Assembly (NCBI GenBank): GCA_033851955.1
Contig: JAWSVK010000022.1
Span: 31,229-95,228, forward strand
Reading direction: 5' to 3'
Length of the DNA stretch: 64,000 nucleotides
Source: Profundibacter sp033851955
Lineage (GTDB): Bacteria; Pseudomonadota; Alphaproteobacteria; Rhodobacterales; Rhodobacteraceae
Of the stretch, positions 27,049 to 36,608 are shown in pieces. The notes under the pieces are model-generated. The model saw nothing but the letters and a program-made list of their open reading frames with translations, was not told the DNA's origin and did no database searches. A program made the position numbers and the translations under genes. Numbering within the stretch: the first letter of the stretch is position 1; the number at the start of each line of letters is the position of its first letter.

Positions 27049-27825
27049 TTATTTGCCCTGTTCGATGTTGTGTTTATGAATGACGGTCAGACCGTGCATT
27101 GTTAGATCATCTTCGAAGTCGTCAAAGATTTTTTCAGTTTGCTGAAACAGTGGTGCTAGACCGCCAGTCGAAATGACTTTCATCTCGCGTCCGTGCTCTG
27201 CCTTAATACGGGAGCATATCTCACGCACAAGCCCAACATAGCCCCAAAACACACCCGATTGCATACAGGCCACAGTATTTGTGCCGATCACAGCCTGAGG
27301 TTTGGAAATATCGACATGCGGCAGGGCGGCGGCGGCTTTGTGCAGGGCCTCAAGCGATAGGTTTACGCCAGGAGAGATTACCCCGCCGATATAAGCACCA
27401 TCGGTGTCGACCACGTCAAAGGTGGTGGCGGTGCCGAAATCAACGATGATCAGATCACCTCCGTACAGATCGAACCCAGCCACGGTGTTGACCAAGCGGT
27501 CCGGTCCGACTTGAGTGTCAGCGTCAACGCGCACTTCGACTGGCAACAGGCATTCGGGTTTGCCAACAACCAAGGGGCGACAGCCGCAGTAACGATCCGC
27601 GAACACCCGCAGGTTCCAGACCACGCGGGGCACGGTGGACGAAATAATCACCGCATCCACATCCAGTGTCAGTTTGTGATGGTCCAGCAGGGTTTGCATC
27701 CAGACGAAATACTGGTCCGCTGTGCGGGTGTGTTCCGTGCTGGTGCGCATGGTGCAAAGAAATTTCTCGCCATCCCAGAGGGAAAACACGGTGTTGGTAT
27801 TGCCGCAGTCGATTGCTAAAAGCAT
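27049..27825 (-). CDS. coaX: Type III pantothenate kinase
   Basis: A 258-residue CoaX, an ASKHA-fold kinase that phosphorylates pantothenate in the first step of CoA synthesis. The phosphate motif MLLAIDCGNTNTVFSLWDG is at the N-terminus, DLIIVDFGTATTFDVVD forms the second motif, and YIGGVISPGVNLSLEALHKA and VISTGGLAPLF complete the family pattern. It lies between birA (13 bp upstream) and rnj (directly adjacent), the usual nuoN-birA-coaX-rnj order in alphaproteobacteria. Confidence 0.96.
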   Translation of the reverse strand: MLLAIDCGNTNTVFSLWDGEKFLCTMRTSTEHTRTADQYFVWMQTLLDHHKLTLDVDAVIISSTVPRVVWNLRVFADRYCGCRPLVVGKPECLLPVEVRVDADTQVGPDRLVNTVAGFDLYGGDLIIVDFGTATTFDVVDTDGAYIGGVISPGVNLSLEALHKAAAALPHVDISKPQAVIGTNTVACMQSGVFWGYVGLVREICSRIKAEHGREMKVISTGGLAPLFQQTEKIFDDFEDDLTMHGLTVIHKHNIEQGK

Positions 27826-27838
27826 CTTTTAGGCCCTT

Positions 27839-28576
27839 TCAGAAGTATACTTCGCCAGCAGAAATTGCTTGCTGGCCTTGGGATGTCTTTAAGATAAGCG
27901 CACCCGTTTCATCCAATGTTTCGAATGTGCCGGTGTGTTCTGAGGTTCCGGTGCGGGCGGTGATTACTTCGCCCAGACGTGCGGCGCGGGACAACCAAGC
28001 GGTGCGGATCGCATCGAACCCATAGGTGGTGAACTGTGCCTCGTAGCGTGCAAACGCAGGGGCCAATTGGTCTAGGAATTCTTCGGGGGTGACATTAACG
28101 CCGGTTTCATTCAGCAGACTGACGGGAGGCAACGCGCCCGCCTCTACCGCGTCGGGCACATTCAACAGGTTCACGCCGATGCCGATCGACAGGCCGCTGG
28201 AACCTGCACTTTCCAGCAGGATGCCCGCCAGTTTGCGACCGTTCAGCAGCACGTCGTTAGGCCATTTCAACGCCAGTCCAGCGCTGCGGCCTGTGACGGC
28301 GACGATTGCGTCAAATAGGGCAAGGGATGCAACAAATGATCGCAGCGCAGCTTGATCAGGTCCGCCTGTTGGTTGCATGACCAATGTCGCTGCAAAATTA
28401 CCAACCGGATCCGTCCAAGCACGCCCACGACGCGCCCGTCCTGCTGTTTGGCGCAGGGCCAGTATCCATGTCGGCCCTGCCAATTCCGGCGCAATCCGTG
28501 CCGCATGGGTCAGGGTGCTGTCGACTTCGGGTAGGACAATGCGCCCTACCCCTGTTGGCCAGTTGCTATTTGACAA
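27839..28576 (-). CDS. birA: Biotin--[acetyl-CoA-carboxylase] ligase
   Basis: A single-domain BirA of about 245 residues that activates biotin as biotinyl-AMP and attaches it to carrier proteins such as methylcrotonyl-CoA carboxylase, encoded further along this window. The adenylate loop is AGRARRGRAWTDPVGN and the catalytic segment is LKWPNDVLLNGRKLAGILLE. There is no N-terminal HTH, so it should not be a repressor. The start is uncertain: a TTG at 28576 overlaps nuoN by 11 bases and fits the family; an in-frame ATG at 28606 would overlap it by 41. Confidence 0.92.
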   Translation of the reverse strand: MSNSNWPTGVGRIVLPEVDSTLTHAARIAPELAGPTWILALRQTAGRARRGRAWTDPVGNFAATLVMQPTGGPDQAALRSFVASLALFDAIVAVTGRSAGLALKWPNDVLLNGRKLAGILLESAGSSGLSIGIGVNLLNVPDAVEAGALPPVSLLNETGVNVTPEEFLDQLAPAFARYEAQFTTYGFDAIRTAWLSRAARLGEVITARTGTSEHTGTFETLDETGALILKTSQGQQAISAGEVYF

Positions 28577-30005
28577 GAGCCTCGGCCGCCGTTGCTGCAA
28601 AGCCATCGACGCCGAACAGATTCACTAGGCCCAACAACATGATGGCCGCTGAAGCCATCAAGAATGTCCAAAGAACAGGGGACATTTTGCCATCCAAAGC
28701 GTCCTCGTCCGTTTCACCGAAATACATGTAGTAAACGATGCGCAGGTAATAGAACGCGCCGATGACGGATGCGATCACACCAGCGATTGCCAACCATGTC
28801 ATATCAGCATCAATGGCGGCCTTCAGCACATAGAACTTGCCGAAAAAACCGACCATTGGTGGCACACCTGCAAGGCTGAACAACAGGATCAGCATCGCCA
28901 ATGCTTTGAGCGGTTCGCGTTTAGCGTATTGGTTAAGGGAGGCGATGTTGGTCACGGGGCGGCCGTCCTTTTCCATCGCGGTGATAAAGGCGAATGTGCC
29001 GATGTTCATGGTGATGTAGATCGCCATGTAAACCAGCATCGCTTGCACGCCACCGACGGTGCCCGCCGCCAAGCCCATCAAGGCAAAGCCCATGTGGGAA
29101 ATCGACGAGTATGCCATCAGGCGTTTGATATTGGTCTGTCCAATTGCTGCAATCGCACCAAGGAACATGGAGGCCACGGCGAGCAGCGCGATGATCTGGC
29201 TCCAATCCGCCACAGCCATGCCGAAAGCGTCATGCACAACACGGGCAAACAGACCCATCGCGGCCATTTTGGGCGCGGTTGCAAAGAAGGCGGTGACCGG
29301 TGTCGGCGAGCCCTCATAGACATCTGGGGTCCACATGTGAAACGGCACGGCGGACACTTTGAACGCCAAGCCCATGATCACGAAGGTCAGGCCAAACAGC
29401 ATACCCAGCGGGATTTGGTCGCCGGCTGAGGCCATGATGCCGCTGAACACTGTCGTGCCAGCGAAGCCGTAGACCAGTGATGCGCCGTAAAGCAGGATGC
29501 CCGACGACAGCGCGCCCAGCACGAAGTATTTCAGGCCCGCTTCACTTGATTTCAAACTGTCGCGGTTCAGCGCGGCCACGACATAAAGCGCGAGCGATTG
29601 CAGTTCCAACCCCATGTAAAGCGCCATCAGATCGCCGGCTGAGACCATCATCATCATGCCAACAACCGAAAGCGCCACCAAGATTGGATATTCAAAGCGC
29701 AAAAGGCCACGACGCGCCATGTAGTCCTGGCTCATCACCAGTACGGAAGCGGCGGACAGCAGGATTGTCACCTTAGCAAAGCGCGAGAAACTGTCATCCA
29801 CAAAGGCGCCGTTGAAGGCCGTGTGCGCGCCAGCTGGTGACAAGGCGATCCAGATGCCGATGGCGGCCAACACGGCGGAAGTGGCCCACAGGATCAACGG
29901 TGCGACCTTGTCCTTACTGGTGTAGACCCCAAACATCAGAGCGGCCATCGCAAAGACTGCGAGCGCAATCTCGGGTGCTACAATCGAAATATCGGCGTTC
30001 AGCAT
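28566..30005 (-). CDS. nuoN: NADH-quinone oxidoreductase subunit N
   Basis: An antiporter-like membrane subunit of complex I of about 479 residues, with some 14 helices. The core includes the antiporter-family Lys and Pro region of KVSAVPFHMWTPDVYEGSPT and NIKRLMAYSSISHMGFALMG. The ATG at 30005 has AGGGG 7-8 bases upstream and is preferred to the GTG at 30014. Last nuo subunit, 11 bp after nuoM. Confidence 0.97.
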   Translation of the reverse strand: MLNADISIVAPEIALAVFAMAALMFGVYTSKDKVAPLILWATSAVLAAIGIWIALSPAGAHTAFNGAFVDDSFSRFAKVTILLSAASVLVMSQDYMARRGLLRFEYPILVALSVVGMMMMVSAGDLMALYMGLELQSLALYVVAALNRDSLKSSEAGLKYFVLGALSSGILLYGASLVYGFAGTTVFSGIMASAGDQIPLGMLFGLTFVIMGLAFKVSAVPFHMWTPDVYEGSPTPVTAFFATAPKMAAMGLFARVVHDAFGMAVADWSQIIALLAVASMFLGAIAAIGQTNIKRLMAYSSISHMGFALMGLAAGTVGGVQAMLVYMAIYITMNIGTFAFITAMEKDGRPVTNIASLNQYAKREPLKALAMLILLFSLAGVPPMVGFFGKFYVLKAAIDADMTWLAIAGVIASVIGAFYYLRIVYYMYFGETDEDALDGKMSPVLWTFLMASAAIMLLGLVNLFGVDGFAATAAEALVK

Positions 30006-30016
30006 TTGCGCCACCC

Positions 30017-31558
30017 CTAATGTGTTGCAACGACCGCAGCCACATCGGCTGTCGGTATCGCTGCGTTGTAATTGGAAACAAGCGCCTCAACTGAGGGGCC
30101 AATGATGTCGAGCACCAATGCTGGATAGACACCCAGCAAGATCGTCATAAAGACCAGCGGTGCAAAGATCGCTTTTTCGCGCGGCGTCATGTCAGTGATG
30201 CTGCGCAGGCTTTCTTTGATCAGCTCGCCAAACACCACGCGGCGATAGAGCCACAGTGCATAGGCCGCGGACAGGATCACGCCGGTTGTGGCAAACATCG
30301 CCACCCATGTGTTGGCTTGGAAGATACCGACCAAGGTCAGGAATTCGCCAACGAAGCCAGACGTGCCCGGCAGGCCGACATTGGCCATGGTGAAGAACAT
30401 GAAGATCAGCGCATAGGCCGGCATCCGGTTCACCAACCCGCCATAGGCGGCAATTTCGCGGGTGTGCATACGGTCGTAAATCACCCCAACGCATAGGAAC
30501 AGTGCCCCAGAGATAAAGCCGTGGCTGATCATCTGAAAGATCGCCCCGTCGATGCCCTGTTGGTTGACCGCAAAGATGCCCATCGTGACGTAACCCATAT
30601 GGGCCACGGATGAGTAGGCAATCAGCTTTTTCATATCTTCTTGGACCATCGCCACGAGGGATGTGTAGATGATCGCAATCACCGACATCCACAGCACCAT
30701 GTCGCCAAACACTTCGGACCCCATCGGGAACATCGGCAAGCTAAAGCGCAGAAACCCATAGCCGCCCATTTTCAGCAGCACCGCCGCCAGCACCACAGAA
30801 CCCGCGGTTGGGGCTTGAACGTGGGCATCTGGCAGCCATGTATGTACCGGCCACATTGGCATTTTGACAGCGAATGACGCAAAGAACGCGAGCCACAGCA
30901 GGGATTGCAACCCGCCAATGATTTGGAAGCCAAACACCGCCATCGTATCAGATGAAAACGCGTGGTTCAGCAGGGTTGGAATGTCCGTGGTGCCCGCATC
31001 GCGGTACATGGCGATCATCGCCACCAGCATTAGGACCGAACCAAGGAAGGTATAAAGGAAGAACTTGAACGACGCATAGATGCGGGCCTTGCCGCCCCAA
31101 ATGCCGATGATCAGGAACATCGGGATCAGGCCTGCTTCAAAGAACAGGTAAAACAGCACCAGGTCCAGCGCCATAAACACGCCGAGCATCAAGGTTTCGA
31201 GCAACAAAAATGCGATCATGTATTCCTTGACCCGCACCTTTACACCCCAACAGGACGCGATGGTGATCGGCATCAGGAATGTAGTCAGCATCACAAACAG
31301 CACTGAAATGCCGTCGACGCCCATTTTGTATTTCAGGCCCAAGATCCAGTCTTTTTCCTCAACGAACTGAAAGCCCGTGTCGGCAGGCTCGAACCCCGTC
31401 AGGATAAAGAGCGAAAGCAAGAACGTCGCAGATGTGGCCAACAGGGCCAACCATTTGGCATTTTTCTGTGCCGAAGCGTCATCGCCCCGCAGAAACACAG
31501 CCAAAATAAGCGCTGCCAGCGCAGGGATAAACGTGACAATTGAAAGAAGGTTTTCCAT
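30017..31558 (-). CDS. nuoM: NADH-quinone oxidoreductase subunit M
   Basis: A proton-pumping antiporter-like subunit of about 513 residues. It has the conserved [23 protein letters not shown] segment (Glu of the pump) and [21 protein letters not shown] (Lys), then [15 protein letters not shown]. The start [14 protein letters not shown] at 31558 overlaps the nuoL stop by one base (TGATG). Completely conserved order nuoL-nuoM-nuoN. Confidence 0.97.
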   Translation of the reverse strand: [513 protein letters not shown]

Positions 31559-33675
31559 CAGTGTGCCCCCCCGCTGATCGCCATCCAAGTGATCAGAACA
31601 ACAATCCCGACCACCATCGCCAGCGCATAGGTGAACACGTAACCAGACTGGGCTTTGCCAGCCAAGCGGGTGAAGAACGGGATGATCCCCATCGCAACAC
31701 CGTCGATCGTTCCATCAATCACTTTGCCATCGCCTTTTTTCCAGAAGAAGCGGCCAATGGCCATTAGGGGACGTACAATCAGCACGTCATAGATTTCATC
31801 AAAGTACCACTTGTTCAAGAAGAAGCGGTACAGCATTGGCTGCACTTCGGCCAAACGACGCGGCAGGGATGGGTTCACGATGTAGAACCAAAATGCCAAT
31901 GCAAAACCCATAACCATGGCGATGAACGGAGACACTTTGACCCAATTTGGTGCGTGGTGGGCATTGTCCATCACGTGGTTGTCAGGGTGGGTAAAGATCG
32001 CACCCTGCGGTGCGCCATGATCAGCGGCGGCCATGGTATGGCCATCGATCGCGGCGTCATCGTGGGTTTGCGTTGCGGTTTCGCCGTGGCTGTCAGCGGG
32101 GGCTTCTTCGCTATGCTCATCAGCCGCGGCGGCGTGATGCACAGGCACCCCGTAAAATTCGTTGACCTTATTGTGGTCGCCAAAGAACGAACCAAGCCAA
32201 ATCATCCCTGCAAACGTCGCGCCGAGCGCCAAAACGCCAAGCGGGATCAGCATGGTCAGAGGGCTTTCATGGGCGTGATCATGTGTGTGCGCATCGCCAC
32301 GTTGCTTGCCCCAGAATGTCAGGAACATCAAACGCCAGCTGTAGAAGCTGGTCATGGCAGCGGCAACAACCAACATCCAGAACGCATAGGTTCCGATGGC
32401 AGATTGCGCGCCGTATGCGCTCTCGATGATTGCGTCTTTGGACAGGAAGCCGGCAAAACCGATGGTCGTCAGCGGAATGCCAACACCCGTGATCGCCAGC
32501 GTGCCAATCAACATTGCGTAAAACGTCAGCGGGATCTTTTTGCGAAGATTGCCGTAGTTGCGCATGTCTTGCTCATGGTGCATCGCGTGGATGACCGAAC
32601 CCGCGCCAAGGAACAACATCGCCTTAAAGAACGCGTGTGTGAACAGGTGGAACATGGCGGCGGAATAAACCCCGACACCAGCGGCCACAAACATGTAGCC
32701 AAGCTGTGACATGGTTGAATAGGCAATCACGCGCTTGATGTCGTTTTGTACCAGACCAATCGTGGCCGCGACAAAGGCCGTGCTGGCCCCGATCAACACA
32801 ATGAACGTCATGGTTTCAGGTGCGTATTCCATCAAAGGCGACATCCGGCAGACCAGAAATACACCCGCCGTCACCATGGTCGCGGCGTGGATCAGCGCCG
32901 ACACGGGTGTCGGGCCTTCCATCGCGTCGGGCAACCACGTGTGCAAGAACAATTGCGCCGATTTCCCCATCGCGCCGATGAACAACAACAGCGCCAACAG
33001 GTTGGCCGCGTTCCATTCGGTCCAGAGGAATTTCAGCTGGGTTTCAGCCAACTGAGGGGCCGCGGCAAACACGTCATCCATGCGGATGCTGTCGGTCAGA
33101 TAGAACAGACCAAAGATGCCAAGCGCAAAGCCAAAGTCACCAACGCGGTTGACCACAAAAGCCTTGATGGCGGCGGCATTGGCGCTTGGTTTCTTATAAT
33201 AAAAGCCGATCAACAGGTAGCTGGCCACGCCAACCCCCTCCCAACCAAAGAACATCTGAACCAGATTGTCAGCTGTCACCAGCGCCAACATGGCAAAGGT
33301 AAAGAACGATAGATACGCGAAAAACCGTGGCTTATAGCTCTCGGTTTCGCCCCATTGCGGGTCATTCTCCATGTAGCCAAAGCTGTAGAGATGCACGAGG
33401 CTCGAGACCGTGGTCACAACCACCAGCATGATGGCCGTGAGGCGATCCAAACGGATGCCCCAATCGGTGCTCAGGGTGCCGCTCTCGATAAAGCGCAGGA
33501 TCTGGATATGTTGTGTTTCACCGTCAAAACCGATGAACACGACCCATGACAGGATCGCGGATAGGAACAACAGGCCAGTGGTCAGCACTTGCGCGCCGCG
33601 TTCGCCAATGATCCGCCAGCCAAAGCCAGCAATCAGCGCGCCGATCAGCGGGGCGAAGAGAATTGTTTGCAGCAT
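31558..33675 (-). CDS. nuoL: NADH-quinone oxidoreductase subunit L with His-rich insertion
   Basis: A 705-residue distal antiporter-like subunit, longer than E. coli NuoL (613). The core is canonical: FFGWEGVGVASYLLIGF, SAQLFLHTWLPDAMEGPTPV and the long lateral helix near the C-terminus. The extra length is mostly a loop rich in His, Asp, Glu and Ala, with about 17 histidines, encoded at about 31955-32150 between late helices, plus a smaller His cluster HTHDHAHES. Such loops occur in Rhodobacteraceae and might bind metal. Spacing to nuoK is 5 bp. Confidence 0.96.
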   Translation of the reverse strand: MLQTILFAPLIGALIAGFGWRIIGERGAQVLTTGLLFLSAILSWVVFIGFDGETQHIQILRFIESGTLSTDWGIRLDRLTAIMLVVVTTVSSLVHLYSFGYMENDPQWGETESYKPRFFAYLSFFTFAMLALVTADNLVQMFFGWEGVGVASYLLIGFYYKKPSANAAAIKAFVVNRVGDFGFALGIFGLFYLTDSIRMDDVFAAAPQLAETQLKFLWTEWNAANLLALLLFIGAMGKSAQLFLHTWLPDAMEGPTPVSALIHAATMVTAGVFLVCRMSPLMEYAPETMTFIVLIGASTAFVAATIGLVQNDIKRVIAYSTMSQLGYMFVAAGVGVYSAAMFHLFTHAFFKAMLFLGAGSVIHAMHHEQDMRNYGNLRKKIPLTFYAMLIGTLAITGVGIPLTTIGFAGFLSKDAIIESAYGAQSAIGTYAFWMLVVAAAMTSFYSWRLMFLTFWGKQRGDAHTHDHAHESPLTMLIPLGVLALGATFAGMIWLGSFFGDHNKVNEFYGVPVHHAAAADEHSEEAPADSHGETATQTHDDAAIDGHTMAAADHGAPQGAIFTHPDNHVMDNAHHAPNWVKVSPFIAMVMGFALAFWFYIVNPSLPRRLAEVQPMLYRFFLNKWYFDEIYDVLIVRPLMAIGRFFWKKGDGKVIDGTIDGVAMGIIPFFTRLAGKAQSGYVFTYALAMVVGIVVLITWMAISGGAH

Positions 33676-33680
33676 TGGAA

Positions 33681-33986
33681 TTACCCCTTCATCACGTTGA
33701 TGTCTTCGACATCAATCGTGCCGCGGTTGCGGAAGAAAACAACAAGGATCGCCAGACCAATCGCGGCCTCGGCGGCGGCGACGGTTAGCACAAATATGGT
33801 AAACACTTGGCCGACCAAATCGCCGGAAAAGGCGGAAAAGGCGACAAGGTTGATGTTTACAGCCAGCAGCATCAACTCGATCGACATCAAAATGATGATG
33901 ACGTTTTTACGGTTCAGGAAAATCCCGAAAATTCCGATCACGAACAACGCGGCGCCAACGGCCAGATAGTTTTCAATACCGATCAT
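33681..33986 (-). CDS. nuoK: NADH-quinone oxidoreductase subunit K
   Basis: A 101-residue, three-helix subunit of the complex I membrane arm. It carries the two membrane glutamates of the proton path, in ILMSIELMLLAVNINLVAF and VAAAEAAIGLAILV. The ATG at 33986 fits the family start MIGIENYL and has AGGGG about 9 bases upstream; a GTG at 33992 is less likely. Two bases separate it from the nuoJ stop. Confidence 0.97.
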   Translation of the reverse strand: MIGIENYLAVGAALFVIGIFGIFLNRKNVIIILMSIELMLLAVNINLVAFSAFSGDLVGQVFTIFVLTVAAAEAAIGLAILVVFFRNRGTIDVEDINVMKG

Positions 33987-33988
33987 GT

Positions 33989-34603
33989 TCACAACCCCTG
34001 CCCTGGTTTCACGTCAATCATTTCCAGCGCCTTGGCCGGATCACGGTGCATCTGCGCCATGACGTTTTGGCGTTTAACACCGGTGCGGTGGCGCAGTGTC
34101 AGCACAATCGCGCCGATCATCGCCACCAGAAGGATCAACCCTGCGGCCTGAAACAGATAGATATATTGATCATAAATCAGCTGGCCTAGGGCCGCGGTGT
34201 TATGCACTTGGGTCAAGTCAGGCGCGACAGCCGCGCGGGCTGCCTCGGCACCCTCGGATATTTCCCAAACGCCGAACACCATGGCCAGTTCCAGCAACAA
34301 CACGATGCCGATCAGCGCTGCGATGGGCGTGTATTTCGACATCTGCCCGCGCAATTCGGCGAAATCCACGTCGATCATCATCACAACGAACATGAACAAC
34401 ACCGCCACCGCGCCGACATAAACGATGACCAGCAGCATGGCGACGAACTCGGCCCCCAGCAGCACGAACAATCCCGCCGACGACAGGAATGCCAAAATCA
34501 GCCACAGCACCGAATGCACTGGGTTTTTGGCCAGCACCGTAAACAGCCCACCCGTCACCGCGCAAATGGCGAAGATGTAAAATGCGATATCCGCTACACC
34601 CAT
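33989..34603 (-). CDS. nuoJ: NADH-quinone oxidoreductase subunit J
   Basis: A subunit of the complex I membrane arm of about 204 residues, with five helices. VLAKNPVHSVLWLILAFLSSAGLFVLLGAEF is the conserved first half and VYVGAVAVLFMFVVMMID holds the helix-3 pi-bulge region with the YVGAVAVLF motif. The ATG at 34603 begins MGVADIAFYIF; an upstream extension into the DUF4259 gene is not supported. It follows that accessory gene by 7 bp. Confidence 0.96.
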   Translation of the reverse strand: MGVADIAFYIFAICAVTGGLFTVLAKNPVHSVLWLILAFLSSAGLFVLLGAEFVAMLLVIVYVGAVAVLFMFVVMMIDVDFAELRGQMSKYTPIAALIGIVLLLELAMVFGVWEISEGAEAARAAVAPDLTQVHNTAALGQLIYDQYIYLFQAAGLILLVAMIGAIVLTLRHRTGVKRQNVMAQMHRDPAKALEMIDVKPGQGL

Positions 34604-34610
34604 TTTTCTC

Positions 34611-35027
34611 TCACTTCCTAAGTCGGGCCTGTAGATCAGCAATTGCTGCTGACCAATCGGCACCCGTTTCATCATTTTCGGTCCACAATTCATGAATTTC
34701 TGAATTGTCGCTCGTAATTCTATCCAACGCGAGGGTTGCGGCAACTTTCACCCCGTCCATCGCGATAATCTCTTCTGCGTGCTCATTGACATGGCCGCGT
34801 GCCGCGTCGTCTGTCGTCTCGGTGGGATAGCCAAATGCGATGGCCACCGCCTCGGCAGCAGCCCGTCCGTTTACCCCATCCGTGTATTCCAGAAAATCTG
34901 AAACAGGTATCTCATTGACCGCAGTCAACGCGCCGGAAACCGCAGACGCACCAGCACCGGACAGCTCTTCATCAAGCCAGTCCATTGCTGCGTCGTCTTC
35001 AAAGGCTCCTACGCCCCAAGCACCCAT
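34611..35027 (-). CDS. DUF4259 domain protein inserted in the nuo operon
   Basis: A soluble acidic protein of about 138 residues starting MGAWGVGAFEDDAAMDWLDE, the hallmark N-terminus of DUF4259. The rest is Ala/Glu-rich and helical, ending ADLQARLRK. The family has no known biochemical role. It sits between nuoI and nuoJ in the same direction, so it is expressed with complex I, but nothing shows it is a subunit. The ATG at 35027 is where family similarity begins; the upstream frame is not coding-like. Confidence 0.8.
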   Translation of the reverse strand: MGAWGVGAFEDDAAMDWLDEELSGAGASAVSGALTAVNEIPVSDFLEYTDGVNGRAAAEAVAIAFGYPTETTDDAARGHVNEHAEEIIAMDGVKVAATLALDRITSDNSEIHELWTENDETGADWSAAIADLQARLRK

Positions 35028-35068
35028 TTCATCGTTCCTTCGTTTATCGGGCTTAGCGCCCTTTTCGC

Positions 35069-35560
35069 CTAGCGGTAAGGCGCGTCCATTTCCAGATTGC
35101 GGGCGATCTCGGCTTCCCAGCGATCTCCGTTGTTCAGTAGTTTTTCTTTGTCGTAAAACAGCTCTTCGCGGTTCTCGGTGGCGAATTCGAAATTCGGCCC
35201 CTCGACAATCGCGTCCACAGGGCAGGCCTCTTGGCAGAACCCGCAGTAGATGCATTTGGTCATGTCGATGTCATAGCGCGTGGTGCGTCGTGAGCCATCA
35301 TCACGGGGTTCGGCATCGATGGTGATGGCTTGGGCGGGGCAGATCGCCTCGCACAATTTACACGCGATGCAGCGCTCTTCGCCGCTTGGGTAACGGCGCA
35401 AGGCGTGCTCACCGCGAAACCGCGGCGACAGGTAGCCCTTTTCATGCGGGTAGTTCAGCGTTGGTTTGGGGGCAAAGAAGTATTTGAACCCGAGCTGAAA
35501 GCCTTTGATGTAATCAAACAGCAGAAAATATTTCGTTGCGCGAACGTAGTCAAATGCCAT
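35069..35560 (-). CDS. nuoI: NADH-quinone oxidoreductase subunit I
   Basis: The TYKY-type ferredoxin subunit of complex I, about 163 residues, carrying clusters N6a and N6b. Both [4Fe-4S] motifs are complete: CIACKLCEAICP and CIYCGFCQEACP. The N-terminal amphipathic part with LGFKYFFAPKPTLNYPHEKG and the RGEHALRRYPSGEERC lead-in are canonical. It starts at an ATG 4 bp after nuoH. Confidence 0.97.
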   Translation of the reverse strand: MAFDYVRATKYFLLFDYIKGFQLGFKYFFAPKPTLNYPHEKGYLSPRFRGEHALRRYPSGEERCIACKLCEAICPAQAITIDAEPRDDGSRRTTRYDIDMTKCIYCGFCQEACPVDAIVEGPNFEFATENREELFYDKEKLLNNGDRWEAEIARNLEMDAPYR

Positions 35561-35564
35561 GTTC

Positions 35565-36602
35565 TTAACCTCCCACTGCCCAGCGTGCATAGGCACCGCC
35601 GAAGGCTCCAAAATGTGCCATGAAGGCAACGAATACGACCCATGCCAGTGACATCGGCAGAAAGACTTTCCAACCGATACGCATCAGTTGATCATAGCGG
35701 TAGCGTGGCGTGATCGCCTTAACCATCGCGAAGATGAAGAAGAAGATCACCATTTTGCCGAACATCCAAAGCACGCCATCTGGCAGGCCCGGAATGGGTG
35801 ACAACCAGCCGCCAAAGAACAGCACCGACATCAGCGCGCACATCATAAAGATGGCGATGTATTCACCGGCCATGAACAACAGGAACATGGTGGCTGAATA
35901 TTCCACCTGATAGCCTGCCACCAGTTCTGATTCCGCTTCAGGCAGGTCAAACGGCGGCCGGTTTGTTTCCGCCAAGGCGCTGATAAAGAACAGAATAACC
36001 ATTGGGAAATGCGGCAACCAGTACCAGCTAAAGAAGCCGTAATTGCCATCTTGGGCGCGCACGATATCGCTGAAATTCAGGCTGCCCGTTGAGATGATGA
36101 TACCGATCAGGATCAGACCGATGCTGACCTCATAAGAGATCATTTGAGCTGCCGAGCGCATCGCACCAAGGAACGGGTATTTTGAATTGGATGCCCATCC
36201 GCCGATGATCACGCCGTAAACCTCAAGGCCCGAAATCGCGAAGACATAGAGCACGGCCACGTTCAGATCGGCCAGAACCCAACCCTCGTTGAATGGCATA
36301 ACCGCCCATGTCAACATCGACATTACAAAGGCCAACAGCGGGGCCAAAACGAACAGCGGTTTGTCGGCACCGGCCGGTATGATCACCTCTTTGACCACAT
36401 ATTTCAGCGCGTCAGCCACCGATTGCAGCAAGCCCCAAGCGCCCACCACGTTTGGCCCTTTGCGCATCTGAACAGCTGCCCAGATTTTGCGATCTCCCCA
36501 CACCAGAAACAGCAGTGAGATCATTACAAATCCAATGATCGCAAGCACTTGCGAAAAGATCAGAACAAAAATCCCTAGTGGGGTTGTTAAAAATTCAGCC
36601 AT
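35565..36602 (-). CDS. nuoH: NADH-quinone oxidoreductase subunit H
   Basis: A 345-residue, eight-helix subunit that joins the peripheral and membrane arms and forms part of the quinone site. It shows DRKIWAAVQMRKGPNVVGAWG, ALAETNRPPFDLPEAESELV (the acidic quinone-channel loop) and RYRYDQLMRIGWKVFLPMSL. It is 4 bp upstream of nuoI and 6 bp downstream of a lipoprotein gene. Confidence 0.97.
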   Translation of the reverse strand: MAEFLTTPLGIFVLIFSQVLAIIGFVMISLLFLVWGDRKIWAAVQMRKGPNVVGAWGLLQSVADALKYVVKEVIIPAGADKPLFVLAPLLAFVMSMLTWAVMPFNEGWVLADLNVAVLYVFAISGLEVYGVIIGGWASNSKYPFLGAMRSAAQMISYEVSIGLILIGIIISTGSLNFSDIVRAQDGNYGFFSWYWLPHFPMVILFFISALAETNRPPFDLPEAESELVAGYQVEYSATMFLLFMAGEYIAIFMMCALMSVLFFGGWLSPIPGLPDGVLWMFGKMVIFFFIFAMVKAITPRYRYDQLMRIGWKVFLPMSLAWVVFVAFMAHFGAFGGAYARWAVGG

Positions 36603-36608
36603 CAGTTT

